DNA from: Corynebacterium diphtheriae
GTDB lineage: Bacteria; Actinomycetota; Actinomycetes; Mycobacteriales; Mycobacteriaceae
Direction of reading: 5' to 3'
NCBI RefSeq assembly: GCF_001457455.1
Contig: NZ_LN831026.1
Coordinates: forward strand, 62,001-126,000
Length of the DNA: 64,000 nt
Below, in pieces: positions 35,126-42,932 of this stretch. Numbering within the stretch: position 1 is the first letter of the stretch; each line of letters opens with the position of its first letter. The notes beneath the pieces are model-generated. The model did no database searches, was not told where the DNA came from, and saw only the letters and a list, made by a program, of their open reading frames with translations. The translations under genes were made by a program, and so were the position numbers.

Positions 35126-35233
35126 GCCACTTTAATCCTTTTGATGTGTGCTAGTCTGCGGCACAAGAGAGGATGCACTGCACCCGCAGCGTGCCCCGTC
35201 CAACGTTGTCTATTCAAGAGGAGAACACACGCA

Positions 35234-35992
35234 ATGCGTACACCACACCGTCAAGGACACACACGCTGGACCAAACTCCCACTCGTGTTCGCAGTAGGAA
35301 CGCTCAGTGCCGCCATGCTGGCAGCCTGCGGATCCGACACCACAACCGACACCACCGACGGCTCCGCAGGACCTTCTAGCCCAGCAGCAGCCTCGGCCAC
35401 ACCAACCACCACCGACGCACTCTCAGGGCGAATCGTCGGCGCCGAAGACGCCCCCGAAGGCCTCACACACGAGGACTTCTACGCCATGTTCGGCTCCACA
35501 GAAGAAACCCCCAAAGACACCATCAACCCACCAGAATGTGAACCACTGATCTTTGACAGCCACACCATGTTCAACTGGGGATCCCAAGCCCGCGGCACCA
35601 CCGCAGTATCCATGTACAACAGCGCCGACGGCGACCAAACCGCCTTCATCAAAATCGAAGAAGACGCAGCAAGGCCCGTACCAGACGCAGGTGCCTGCGC
35701 CACCGTCACCACAGAAAACACCTCAACACTAGGAACCTCACGCACCACCTACGCCATCGCACCAAAAGAACTCCCAATAGAAGGCGCAGACACCGTCGTA
35801 GCCGTTGACCAAAACCTCCAGGGCTTAACCCTCGACGACGCTGATATGAGCGGTGCGCGCGCCGGGGAACGCACCACAGTGGTCATCGCGCAAGCGCACG
35901 GACACACCATCACCGCAGTGGGAACCGGTGATATTCCTGACCAAGTGATCACCGACTTGGTTAACAAACAAATCCACAAACTTGCCAGCTAA
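35234..35992 (+). CDS. Secreted lipoprotein of unknown function
   Basis: 252 aa from the ATG at 35234, preceded by AGAGGAG. Signal peptide with lipobox MLAACGS, then a Thr/Ser/Ala-rich linker of about 45 residues. The folded part has a Cys pair (NPPECEPLIFD ... DAGACATVTTENTS) and a beta-rich C-terminal half (TTVVIAQAHGHTITAVGTG). This arrangement resembles mycobacterial sensor-domain or DUF5642-type lipoproteins, but I cannot assign it firmly. No gene partner is evident. Confidence 0.7.
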   Translation: MRTPHRQGHTRWTKLPLVFAVGTLSAAMLAACGSDTTTDTTDGSAGPSSPAAASATPTTTDALSGRIVGAEDAPEGLTHEDFYAMFGSTEETPKDTINPPECEPLIFDSHTMFNWGSQARGTTAVSMYNSADGDQTAFIKIEEDAARPVPDAGACATVTTENTSTLGTSRTTYAIAPKELPIEGADTVVAVDQNLQGLTLDDADMSGARAGERTTVVIAQAHGHTITAVGTGDIPDQVITDLVNKQIHKLAS

Positions 35993-36034
35993 TAAGCTGC
36001 GTAAGCCAACAATTGCTACGACAAGGAGATACCC

Positions 36035-36111
36035 ACGATTGTTGCCACGACACCTACTGTTGAAGGCCGCACCATCGCAGAGATGGTTCGCCGTGCAGCC
36101 GACTTGGGGGT
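36035..36111 (+). pseudogene. YbjQ/UPF0145-like remnant with ACG in place of its start codon
   Basis: AAGGAG precedes an ACG at 36035 that opens TIVATTPTVEGRTIAE, the N-terminus expected for YbjQ proteins (MIVTTTPTVEG). The next residues MVRRAADLGV resemble the later LxRRAxxLGA segment of the same family, so the middle is deleted. The frame then runs into the left edge of the IS30 element. It is a decayed gene cut by the insertion. Confidence 0.55.
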
Positions 36112-36117
36112 GTTCCT

Positions 36118-37815
36118 ATATAGGTTGTCAACTCCGTGGGTGAGATTGTGAACTGCTCCCCTTTAGTTGGACTGAGAAATCAGACACCGACTAATAGGGA
36201 GTGTTTCTATGAGCACACGAAGTTTGGGTTCAGAGGGTCGTTGCAACACTTTCATCCGAAAGAGGTTGCTCATGGCATCATCCCCAGGCCCGTTCCACAG
36301 TCTCACCGACGCTGACAAGCATCGCCTGACTGAACTGATCACAGCTGGCAGTAGTGTCCATGCTGCAGCACGCCTCCTCAACGCCAACTACCGGCATTGC
36401 TTGAACTATTCCCATCACAACACATTGATTACCCCACGGCGGCAGAGCACGGTCGTCCCACAGCAACGCGCTGCGTTTCTCACCCAGATCAACAACGAGA
36501 ACACCTCCATCCGCCGTGCAGCCATCGATACCGAACTGTCTTTGTCAGTGGCCTACCGCCTAGCGCGTGACACCGGCCAGCACACCAGACGCAGCCGCTA
36601 CCAACAACGTGTTGATTCAACCAACCTACGCCTGGAGTACCTACGATTGCGGCTTGCCTGCCTGTCGCAACGCGACGCAGCCACCGCGGTAGACATCGGG
36701 CGTCGCACTGCCTATGACTTCGACCATGGTTTGTCGCATACTGGCTCCACACGCCGACGGTTCATCCCAAACGGCCCTCATGCCAAGGCGTATAACACGT
36801 GTATGACCACGCTTGCTGCCCGCCATGATGTCATCGAAGAAGGCCGTCTACCGGCCCCAGCGCTACCCACACGCATTGACCCCTACAAACCTATTAACCG
36901 CAGGTACTTAAACATCGAAGATCGCATTCAGATCGCTGACCTGTATCGGGAAGGTCATTGCCCGGCGTACATCGCCCGAGTGATGGGGCAGAGCCGCTCG
37001 ACGATCACCCGGGACTTGCGCCGAAATCTGTTGTCGGCGGGTTGCGGGCACAATGGTCACCGGAGGAAATTTCGAGTCGAATTCGCCTCGACTATCCCGA
37101 TGATCAGGAGATGCGCATGAGCCACGAAACCATCTACGACGCGTTCTACCTGGATGCGAAAGGAAGACTAAAAGACCTTGACCTGCAACTTCCCACTGGG
37201 CGTAAGAAACGCCGGCATCGTGGTCGTTGCCGCAGTGGCCAAAGCACCGATCGATTTGTTGACGCGATGACCATGATCGATGACCGACCACACGACGTTG
37301 AAGAATGCGTGGTCCTTGGGCATTGGGAAGGAGATCTGATCTTGGGCAAAAACAACCAGTCAGCAGTGATCACGCTGGTGGAACGGGTCAGCCGGTTCGT
37401 GGTCCTTGGCCGTCTACCGAGCAATCACACCTCAGCTGAAGTCACGCGAGTGCTTAAAGACATCGTTGGTCGGATTGATCAATCCATGTGGTCGTCGATT
37501 ACCTGGGATCAAGGATCGGAAATGGCTGGGCACAAACGGTTTAGCATGGCTACGAACGTTCCGGTCTACTTCTGTCATCCCGCATCGCCGTGGGAGCGGG
37601 GAACTAATGAAAATACTAACGGTCGGTTGCGTAGGAACCTCCCGAAATCCCAGGACCTGTCGGTCTACAGTGCACAGGATCTGGAAATGATCGCGAATAT
37701 CCACAATCACAAACCGCGTAAAGCGCTGGGATGGCACACGCCCGCTGAAGTTATGGCAGATGTGCTTCGTGTGGAGGGTAGTATCACCGGATAATTAGTC
37801 GTTGTTGCAACGACT
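36118..37815 (+). mobile_element. Defective IS30-family insertion sequence
   Basis: The transposase frames at 36209-37794 define it. The right end probably lies in GTCGTTGTTGCAACGACTCC (37799-37818), which is typical of IS30-type ends. The left end is degenerate, somewhere in CTATATAGGTTGTCAACTCC (36115-36134), so boundaries are approximate. It separates the ybjQ remnant from the putative RNA/DUF3800 locus. Confidence 0.7.
36209..37794 (+). pseudogene. IS30-family transposase, frameshifted with central deletion
   Basis: The first frame (36209-37120) begins MSTRSLGSEGRCNTFIRKRL. It holds N-terminal HTH regions, ending in the HTH_38 block DRIQIADLYREGHCPAYIAR and STITRDLRRN. The second frame (to 37794) resumes at LRAQWSPEEISSRIRLDYPD and holds the DDE domain: GHWEGDLILGKNNQSAVITL (first Asp), ITWDQGSEMAGH (second Asp) and SPWERGTNENTNGRLRRNLP (Glu). 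The join at about 37020-37040 lacks the 50-60 residues normally found between these blocks and changes frame. The catalytic residues survive but no single product can be made without recoding. Confidence 0.85.
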
Positions 37816-37841
37816 CCTAGAACCCAAGAAAGAAGTCACGA

Positions 37842-38010
37842 GGGGAAGCAACAACTGCCAACCAGCTCTTGACGAGAACACGGAAAAGGTTGGGGTTGCC
37901 CTTCCTAAAACAGAACGCTATCCTCAAGGGTGTGGAGTTGATCTTCGTTGAGAGATGAACATCAACTCGGCCCGCACTGTAGCTACTGGCAGGTGCGGGC
38001 CATTTTATTT
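37842..38010 (+). ncRNA. Putative structured RNA ending in a rho-independent terminator, next to DUF3800
   Basis: Three hairpins lie in series. (1) GCAAC (37848-37852)/GTTGC (37895-37899), extended by GGAA/TTCC across a CC bulge, enclosing CCAACC (37858-37863)/GGTTGG (37888-37893). (2) GAGTTGAT (37935-37942)/ATCAACTC (37961-37968). (3) GGCCCGCAC (37969-37977)/GTGCGGGCC (37993-38001) followed by ATTTTATTT. No reading frame is convincing here. Hairpin 3 abuts the stop of the convergent DUF3800 gene. Families of structured RNAs associated with DUF3800 genes have been described (DUF3800 motif RNAs); whether this belongs to one is untested. Hairpin 3 alone could be just a terminator. Confidence 0.55.
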
Positions 38011-38688
38011 CTTCTGGGGAGCTGCATAGATAATCGTAGAGTGCGGCTCTAAGTAGGTCTCGAAGTAGTCCCCGGTTTCGTTTCTGCCCTTGTGTGTAAT
38101 CTGACGTCGGTAGGCCATACAAGTTATGTCCGGAGCCCATAGAAGCTGCTCATCGGATGGGCTAACCCAAGCTACGCCTACCTCACGAGGAAAGATGCCC
38201 TCCTGCCTGAGCCTCCTAACCAGACGCCGATCCCGATTATCGTCAACTCGTCTTAATCGCTTTTCGAAGATGAGCCCTGCCGGAGGATTATCGCGTGCGC
38301 TCCCGTAGATGTGCTCTACCAGAGACCTTAAGCAATCTCCCCTAGCCTGCTCAAGGGCTCCCCCAGACTGCAGGGAAATTTCAACGGAAACAAGGTGCTT
38401 GTCTCCCCAGGAGTCGAGCTGCTTCAGCATCTCGACGGTACGGTACTGACCTTCAGAGGTGCGGAGTTCATCTGTTGTGTGCCAATAATCCTTCTCCGAA
38501 ATATCGCGAAGAGTCTTTCGGGTTCCCTCAAGATCCCCATAGCTAAGCTTCACTGCTGCCAAGATATAAAAGGACCCGCTCTCGTATTCGTCAGGCACCG
38601 AGTACGACTCATCGAGGTAAAGAAAGGCGTCATCATCAGACGCACCACCGTACAGCCTCACCAAAGATGGGTGTAGATGCTCTTTCAT
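38005..38688 (-). CDS. DUF3800-like protein (RNase H-like fold)
   Basis: 227 aa with a strong start: GAGGAGG 6 bp before the ATG. DUF3800 features are FLYLDESYSVPDEYESGSFY near the N-terminus (DES acidic motif with the following F-x-L-A-A-V strand), RRVDDNRDRRLVRRL in the middle, and LLWAPDITCMAYRRQI, which matches the late LxxADxxAxAxRR block. Such genes occur in variable regions next to structured RNAs and mobile DNA, and an RNA-processing or defence role has been proposed. Surroundings agree: an IS30 element on one side, a TA pair on the other. Codon use looks less corynebacterial than the flanks (more AGG, AAG, CTA). Confidence 0.65.
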   Translation of the reverse strand: MKEHLHPSLVRLYGGASDDDAFLYLDESYSVPDEYESGSFYILAAVKLSYGDLEGTRKTLRDISEKDYWHTTDELRTSEGQYRTVEMLKQLDSWGDKHLVSVEISLQSGGALEQARGDCLRSLVEHIYGSARDNPPAGLIFEKRLRRVDDNRDRRLVRRLRQEGIFPREVGVAWVSPSDEQLLWAPDITCMAYRRQITHKGRNETGDYFETYLEPHSTIIYAAPQKK

Positions 38689-38831
38689 GACATCCTCCTC
38701 AGATGATCTACCTAGCTTGATTGATTCCTCCAGAAACTAGGTTACTGGCCGTAGGCCACGCTCAGATAACTCAGCACACCTCTCGGTGCGCTGGAAGCGC
38801 CACTGCCCGCGAAAGCAAGGCCCTAGCAACT

Positions 38832-39137
38832 ATGGGGCGCAGGGATGAACAGAAGGCCGAACAACGCTGGAAAACAGACCCTAACGGCGACTACGCACAA
38901 GGACGCAGAAGCGCTCTTCAAGCAGCTAATGCAAAGAGAGATGCAAGGCGAGCTGCTCTCTTCAAAGGTGAAAATGGCCATCTTGGAGGCCAGAACCCAG
39001 GGGGTGCCGACCCCTCATCCAAGGAGCTAGCGGACACCTTGGGAACCTCAGTTAGGCGGATTCGGCACACGGGTTCCGGTTACGTAGTAGTTCGCGTGCT
39101 TTGGCCTTCACTTTGGGGTGGCTCGTCGGCTGCTTGA
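38832..39137 (+). CDS. Doubtful small hypothetical reading frame
   Basis: An ATG at 38832 opens a Lys/Arg-rich frame (MGRRDEQKAEQRWKTDPNGD) of 101 aa. An overlapping frame at 38845-39030 gives a better helical segment (DAEALFKQLMQREMQGELL). Neither has a ribosome site or a recognisable family, and together they may be a frameshifted remnant. The region 38689-38831 holds only the DUF3800 promoter. Confidence 0.2.
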   Translation: MGRRDEQKAEQRWKTDPNGDYAQGRRSALQAANAKRDARRAALFKGENGHLGGQNPGGADPSSKELADTLGTSVRRIRHTGSGYVVVRVLWPSLWGGSSAA

Positions 39138-39175
39138 GTGGCTGTGGCGAGCCCTTGATTCTTGCCCGTATAACC

Positions 39176-39191
39176 TGTAAGCATGTTTACA
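39176..39191. promoter_or_regulatory. Operator-like palindrome of the TA pair
   Basis: TGTAAGC-AT-GTTTACA is an inverted repeat with one mismatch whose last base is the A of the antitoxin ATG. An RHH antitoxin would be expected to bind such a site and repress its own operon. Confidence 0.55.
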
Positions 39192-39427
39192 TGAGTGGTT
39201 CGGTGATTAGCTTGCGTATCGATGACGAGCAGAAGCGGCGTTTGGATGAGCTGTCGCGACGTACGGGGCGGCCGTGTTCGTTTTATCTTCGGGAAGCGTT
39301 GAGTGCACATCTGGCTGATCTGGAGTATGTGTATCGCTTGGAGGAGGAGGCTGCTCAGGTTCGTCGCGGGGAGTTGGGAACTGTGCCGTTGAGTCAGCTG
39401 GAGCGCGAGTGTGGCTTGGGAGATTAG
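39191..39427 (+). CDS. Ribbon-helix-helix antitoxin (RelB/CopG-like)
   Basis: 78 aa from the ATG at 39191. N-terminal ribbon SVISLRIDDEQKRRLDELS, then a helix with TGRPCSFYLREALSAHLADL, typical of RHH antitoxins, and an acidic Glu-rich C-terminal tail (RLEEEAAQVRRGELG) that would wrap the toxin. It overlaps the toxin gene by 17 bp. It should neutralise the toxin and autoregulate through the palindrome at its own start. Confidence 0.85.
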   Translation: MSGSVISLRIDDEQKRRLDELSRRTGRPCSFYLREALSAHLADLEYVYRLEEEAAQVRRGELGTVPLSQLERECGLGD

Positions 39428-39674
39428 TTTTTCTCCTCGGGCGGTGAAGTCGTTTAAGAAGCTCGATACGGGTGAGCAGCGGAGGGTGAGTAAGTTTCTG
39501 CGGGAGGTTGGCGCCCTTGAGGACCCGAGGTTACGAGGTAAGGCATTAACAGCCAATAAGTCGGGTTTGTGGCGCTGGCGTGTGGGGGACTATCGGATTA
39601 TTGCTGACATTGTGGACGCGCGTGTTGTCGTCGTTGTGGTTGACGTTGGGCACCGCTCGAAGGCCTACGACTAA
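39411..39674 (+). CDS. RelE/ParE-superfamily toxin
   Basis: 87 aa from the GTG at 39411. Core pattern WEISFSPRAVKSFKKLD, LRGKALTANKSGLWRWRVGD and YRIIADIVDARVVVVVVDVG, ending HRSKAYD. The R-V-G-D-Y-R-I strand and the terminal H-R-x-x-x-Y are classic RelE/ParE features; the terminal residues favour ribosome-dependent mRNA cleavage of the RelE type. It is translationally coupled to the antitoxin. The pair lies 0.5 kb from the DUF3800/IS30 zone. Confidence 0.87.
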   Translation: MAWEISFSPRAVKSFKKLDTGEQRRVSKFLREVGALEDPRLRGKALTANKSGLWRWRVGDYRIIADIVDARVVVVVVDVGHRSKAYD

Positions 39675-39800
39675 CCTCCCTTGGTCCTCGCCTCCGTCGG
39701 GTCCACCGTTTTCCATCACGCGACAGAGGCGGGGGTTGTAGATTGTGGGCTTGAGGGGGTGCCGAGGCCATAAGCGGCCGCACCGGTTAGACTGATGTGC

Positions 39801-40094
39801 ATGCAAGCGCAGGATGTCACGATTCGTGATCAAGAAATCAAACTCGGTCAGTTTATTAAGCTCGCCAACCTCGTAGAAACCGGCGGTGCCGCAAAAGAAG
39901 TTATCGCCGAAGGCCGCGTCACCGTCAACGGTGCCGTGGATACCCGCCGTGGCAAAACGCTTCGCGACGGCGACGTTGTCTGCATCGGCACCGCCTGCGC
40001 CCGCGTAGTCGCAGGCGCAGCAGACGACGATGACTACTTTGATGAAAAGACCGCCAACGATGACTTCGACCCAGAAGTCTGGAGGAACATGTAA
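39801..40094 (+). CDS. S4-domain RNA-binding protein, YbcJ-like
   Basis: 97 aa from the ATG at 39801; an ATG at 39795 is possible. The S4 fold is IKLGQFIKLANLVETGGAAK, EVIAEGRVTVNGAVDTRRGK and TLRDGDVVCIG, followed by an acidic tail (DDDDYFDEK). No ribosome site is visible and a TAGACT -10-like hexamer lies about 10 bp upstream, so the transcript may be leaderless. It overlaps the VOC gene start (TAATG). Confidence 0.85.
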   Translation: MQAQDVTIRDQEIKLGQFIKLANLVETGGAAKEVIAEGRVTVNGAVDTRRGKTLRDGDVVCIGTACARVVAGAADDDDYFDEKTANDDFDPEVWRNM

Positions 40095-40918
40095 TGCCCG
40101 CATTTCAAGCCGAGCCAGGCATGCCCTACTGGATTGACCTGACCACCAGCGACCTGCGTAAATCCACATACTTCTACTCCCACGTACTGGGCTGGGAAAT
40201 TGAAGAATTTGGTGCCGACTACCACCTTGCCCGCGTACAAGGCCTACCAGTAGCAGGTTTTATCAAACGGCCAGAAAACCATCAGCAGCCCGATACCTGG
40301 GTCACCTACTTCATGACCGACAACATCGCCGCTGATTGTGCAGAAGTAGAAAAACTAGGCGGTCGGGTACTTGCCGACCCCATGGAAGTCCGACTCGGAC
40401 AGATGGCACTGGTCGTCGACAACGCCGGCGGCCTCTTCGGCCTGATCCAACCCGCCGGCGAAGATGCCTTCATTGCGGCCGGCGAACCTGGCACACCAGT
40501 GTGGCATGAGCTCACCGCCACCACGAACTACACCAAGGCAGTAGAGTTCTACCCAGCACTTTTCGGCTGGGCAACAGCCACCATGGACACCGACGGCTCC
40601 TTCGAATACACCACCGCCCAAGTAGATGGCGGTGCCATTGCGGGAATCTTCAACGCCGAAGGCCAATTCCCACCCCAAGTACCAAGCTTCTGGCAAAGCT
40701 ACCTCGGCGTTGCTGAGGTAGACGCCGCCGTTGCAGCGACCGTGGAATACGGCGGCAGTGTTATCCGCGAACCATGGGACACCGAATTCGGTCGCATGGC
40801 GATCATCGCAGACTCCACCGGCGCCACCGTCACCCTATGCGAAGCACCGGAGCCAGTAGAAGAAGGCAACGAGTCCGATCCACTAGAAGGCATCGACCTC
40901 AGCCAATTCGGCCTCTAG
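40094..40918 (+). CDS. Two-domain VOC (glyoxalase-like) protein
   Basis: 274 aa. Two tandem VOC modules: residues about 5-125 (GMPYWIDLTTSDLRKSTYFY, VTYFMTDNIA) and about 133-255 (PVWHELTATTNYTKAVEFYP, YLGVAEVDAAVAA). It resembles M. tuberculosis Rv0577/CFP32-type proteins. Metal ligands are incomplete by eye, so catalysis is uncertain. The start overlaps the S4 gene stop by one base. Confidence 0.87.
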   Translation: MPAFQAEPGMPYWIDLTTSDLRKSTYFYSHVLGWEIEEFGADYHLARVQGLPVAGFIKRPENHQQPDTWVTYFMTDNIAADCAEVEKLGGRVLADPMEVRLGQMALVVDNAGGLFGLIQPAGEDAFIAAGEPGTPVWHELTATTNYTKAVEFYPALFGWATATMDTDGSFEYTTAQVDGGAIAGIFNAEGQFPPQVPSFWQSYLGVAEVDAAVAATVEYGGSVIREPWDTEFGRMAIIADSTGATVTLCEAPEPVEEGNESDPLEGIDLSQFGL

Positions 40919-40923
40919 CCGTC

Positions 40924-41229
40924 ATGGGCACTGATTGCTCGCAGCATGTCCCGCTCAGCGATCTCACTGAGCGGGTTCTAGCAGATGTTGACACCATACC
41001 CAGCGGCGCAGTGACCACCTATGGTGACATAGCGCGCCGCGTGGGGTGTGGCGCCCGCCATGTCGGCAGCATTATGCGTCGATACGGGGCGCTGACCGCC
41101 TGGTGGCGCGTCGTGCGTGCCGACGGCACCCTAGCGGTCGCCGACCGCGCCATCGAACACTGGGACCGCGAAAATATCGCGCACAATGGAAAACGCGTGG
41201 ACCTATCCCAGTGCTACTACCAGCCATAA
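40924..41229 (+). CDS. Alkyltransferase-like (ATL) DNA-binding protein
   Basis: 101 aa from the ATG at 40924. MGMT-type DNA-binding fold: LADVDTIPSGAVTTYGDIAR, RHVGSIMRRYG, then WWRVVRADG where methyltransferases have the PCHRV active-site cysteine. Trp in place of Cys is the mark of ATL proteins, which bind O6-alkylguanine and hand it to nucleotide excision repair. It follows the VOC gene by 5 bp and adds a third alkylation-damage protein to the window. Confidence 0.88.
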   Translation: MGTDCSQHVPLSDLTERVLADVDTIPSGAVTTYGDIARRVGCGARHVGSIMRRYGALTAWWRVVRADGTLAVADRAIEHWDRENIAHNGKRVDLSQCYYQP

Positions 41230-41238
41230 CCGGTGAAT

Positions 41239-42159
41239 CTACGCGCTGTGTTGCGCTGCCTGATGAGCAAAAAATTCCGCCACGTCGCGCACCCGTTGAC
41301 GAGCCACCTCTGGGGTAGAAACCCGATGCTCAGAGACGTATTCTTGCACCCTGACCTGCTCCGGCTCCTCAGCCCACGGGTAATGCCCTGCGATGGTATC
41401 GTTGCTAGCTACCTGCATAAGCGTTGGTGGGAACTGTGCCGCATCAGGGAAACTAATACCCCCAACAACCTCAGGTGGCAGCCCCGTGAGATCAAGATGC
41501 GGGAAAGTTAAAGCCTGAGCATCCCAAAGCGAATGCGTCAAGGTGGTCAACGCTCCACCGGAGGAGTATCCCCAGGCAAACAGCGCGGTGGGCTGTTGAT
41601 TGTCACGCACCCACTGGGCGGCCGTGGTGACCGTTGCAATGACCTGTTCCAAGGTGTGCTCTGGCACCAGCGGATAATCTAGGTCCAAGAAGGTAACACC
41701 GGAGAGGTTGGCTACAGCAGCAACCTCGGGGCGCCACGCATTATCGAGCGCCACGCCCGAGCCCTTCCACCAGCCGCCTGGGTGCAAAGAAATAGCCCAA
41801 GCGCCACTGGGGTTGGCGGGGCGGATGATCTGCCCGCCAAGTTCGGGAACATCTTCGGTGGTCACGCCGTCGATAAAGGCAACACCTGGCATGGTGTGGT
41901 CGAGAGCGGAGCCAAGCATGAGCATGCACGCATGGGTGATCCGGTCGGGCAGGCGGGCGTCGAAAGTGTCGATGGCCTCCTTATCGCTGGGGTTATCCGA
42001 CCACGGTGGGTTCTTCGCAGGTGCCTCATAGTGGGCGGCGATATAGGTGGAGAGCTGCTCTAATTGCTGCTCGGGGGTAAGGATGCGATCGTGGCCGCCG
42101 ATGAGGAATTCTTCACGCTCGCGGCGTTCTTCTGGGCTGATATTCGATGTATCCGTCAT
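41239..42159 (-). CDS. Alpha/beta-hydrolase (HSL/esterase-like)
   Basis: 306 aa from the ATG at 42159, with AGGA 8 bp upstream; an ATG at 42168 overlaps that site. Oxyanion-hole strand ISLHPGGWWKGSG (HGG-type), DLDYPLVPEHTLEQVIATV and nucleophile elbow WGYSSGGALTTL place it in the HSL/alpha-beta hydrolase 3 group. The C-terminal His lies in AGHYPWA or STPEVARQR; not certain. Cytoplasmic; substrate unknown. Convergent with the ATL gene, 9 bp apart. Confidence 0.83.
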   Translation of the reverse strand: MTDTSNISPEERREREEFLIGGHDRILTPEQQLEQLSTYIAAHYEAPAKNPPWSDNPSDKEAIDTFDARLPDRITHACMLMLGSALDHTMPGVAFIDGVTTEDVPELGGQIIRPANPSGAWAISLHPGGWWKGSGVALDNAWRPEVAAVANLSGVTFLDLDYPLVPEHTLEQVIATVTTAAQWVRDNQQPTALFAWGYSSGGALTTLTHSLWDAQALTFPHLDLTGLPPEVVGGISFPDAAQFPPTLMQVASNDTIAGHYPWAEEPEQVRVQEYVSEHRVSTPEVARQRVRDVAEFFAHQAAQHSA

Positions 42160-42298
42160 GTTTTTCATCCTACGCGTGTTGGGGATCACCCCCGCTGCAG
42201 GACATTACCGCGCCACGTTCTCAACAAAAGGTGTAGAAACAATAAAAACATAATGGTCACAAGGGTGTGTCCGTAGCGCGAAAGGGTTAGTGCGGATC

Positions 42299-42925
42299 AT
42301 GAGCGGTATCTCTATTATCGAAAACGCAGTTCTCAAGCCCACCAAGCGCGAGGTTGCTGAACAATGGTTGGGCTATTTTGAGCACATTGGTTCCTACCGG
42401 TTTGTTGACCCCGACGGTCAGGTAGGTATCGAGTCGCTGATTGGCTTCGACCTCGACCGCCGGCTTGTACAAATGCCGGTGACGTACCGCAGTGCCGAAT
42501 TTGATGCGGAACACACATTGACCACCATGGACCACTCGGTGTTAGGCACCCGCTACGTGAGCAACGCCATGGGCGATCCGGTGGCGGTACGCGAGTACAT
42601 TCGGGTGATCTTGGAGGCCGACAACGGCGCGCAGCGTTCCGACGGCAAAGTGTCGGTCCTCGACGTGCGCGGAAGCGGCAACCGCGAGGAAAAACTCACC
42701 CTCGGGGAGGTGCGCATTCTTGAGGCCACACGGCAGCGCGCGGTGGGCTACGTGCGTATCGACGCCACCCTGCGCGGCTTTGTCCTGCGTGTTCCGCATC
42801 TGCTCGTGCCAGAGAACTCCCCGCGCCTAGGGCATAACATCTCGCCGATGCGATTGAACGGCTCTGTGGTGATGTCTCCTAAAACCGTTCTCATCGCAGC
42901 GGAGCTCAGCTGGCACGATATTTAA
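42299..42925 (+). CDS. Maltokinase N-terminal cap-like protein (Cg0192-related)
   Basis: 208 aa from the ATG at 42299. The blocks ENAVLKPTKREVAEQWL, FVDPDGQVGIESLIGFD, LVQMPVTYRSAEF and MDHSVLGTRYVSNAMGDPV match a family annotated as maltokinase N-terminal cap-like. Mak makes maltose-1-phosphate in actinobacteria, but the kinase domain is absent here. A carbohydrate-binding or regulatory function is inference. Its 3' end is 7 bp from the convergent M13 peptidase. Confidence 0.75.
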   Translation: MSGISIIENAVLKPTKREVAEQWLGYFEHIGSYRFVDPDGQVGIESLIGFDLDRRLVQMPVTYRSAEFDAEHTLTTMDHSVLGTRYVSNAMGDPVAVREYIRVILEADNGAQRSDGKVSVLDVRGSGNREEKLTLGEVRILEATRQRAVGYVRIDATLRGFVLRVPHLLVPENSPRLGHNISPMRLNGSVVMSPKTVLIAAELSWHDI

Positions 42926-42932
42926 CCAAGGG

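Noticed and set aside
37842-38010. Retron msr/msd or type III toxin-antitoxin RNA
   Set aside because: No reverse transcriptase or ToxN-like gene is adjacent and there are no short tandem repeats in the RNA region.
37817-38140. 107-codon minus frame across the putative RNA
   Set aside because: It starts inside the DUF3800 coding region in another frame, has no ribosome site and no family, and overlaps the terminator stem.
38845-39030. 61-residue helical frame (DAEALFKQLMQREMQG)
   Set aside because: Plausible composition but no start signal and no homologous family known to me; possibly part of a frameshifted remnant.
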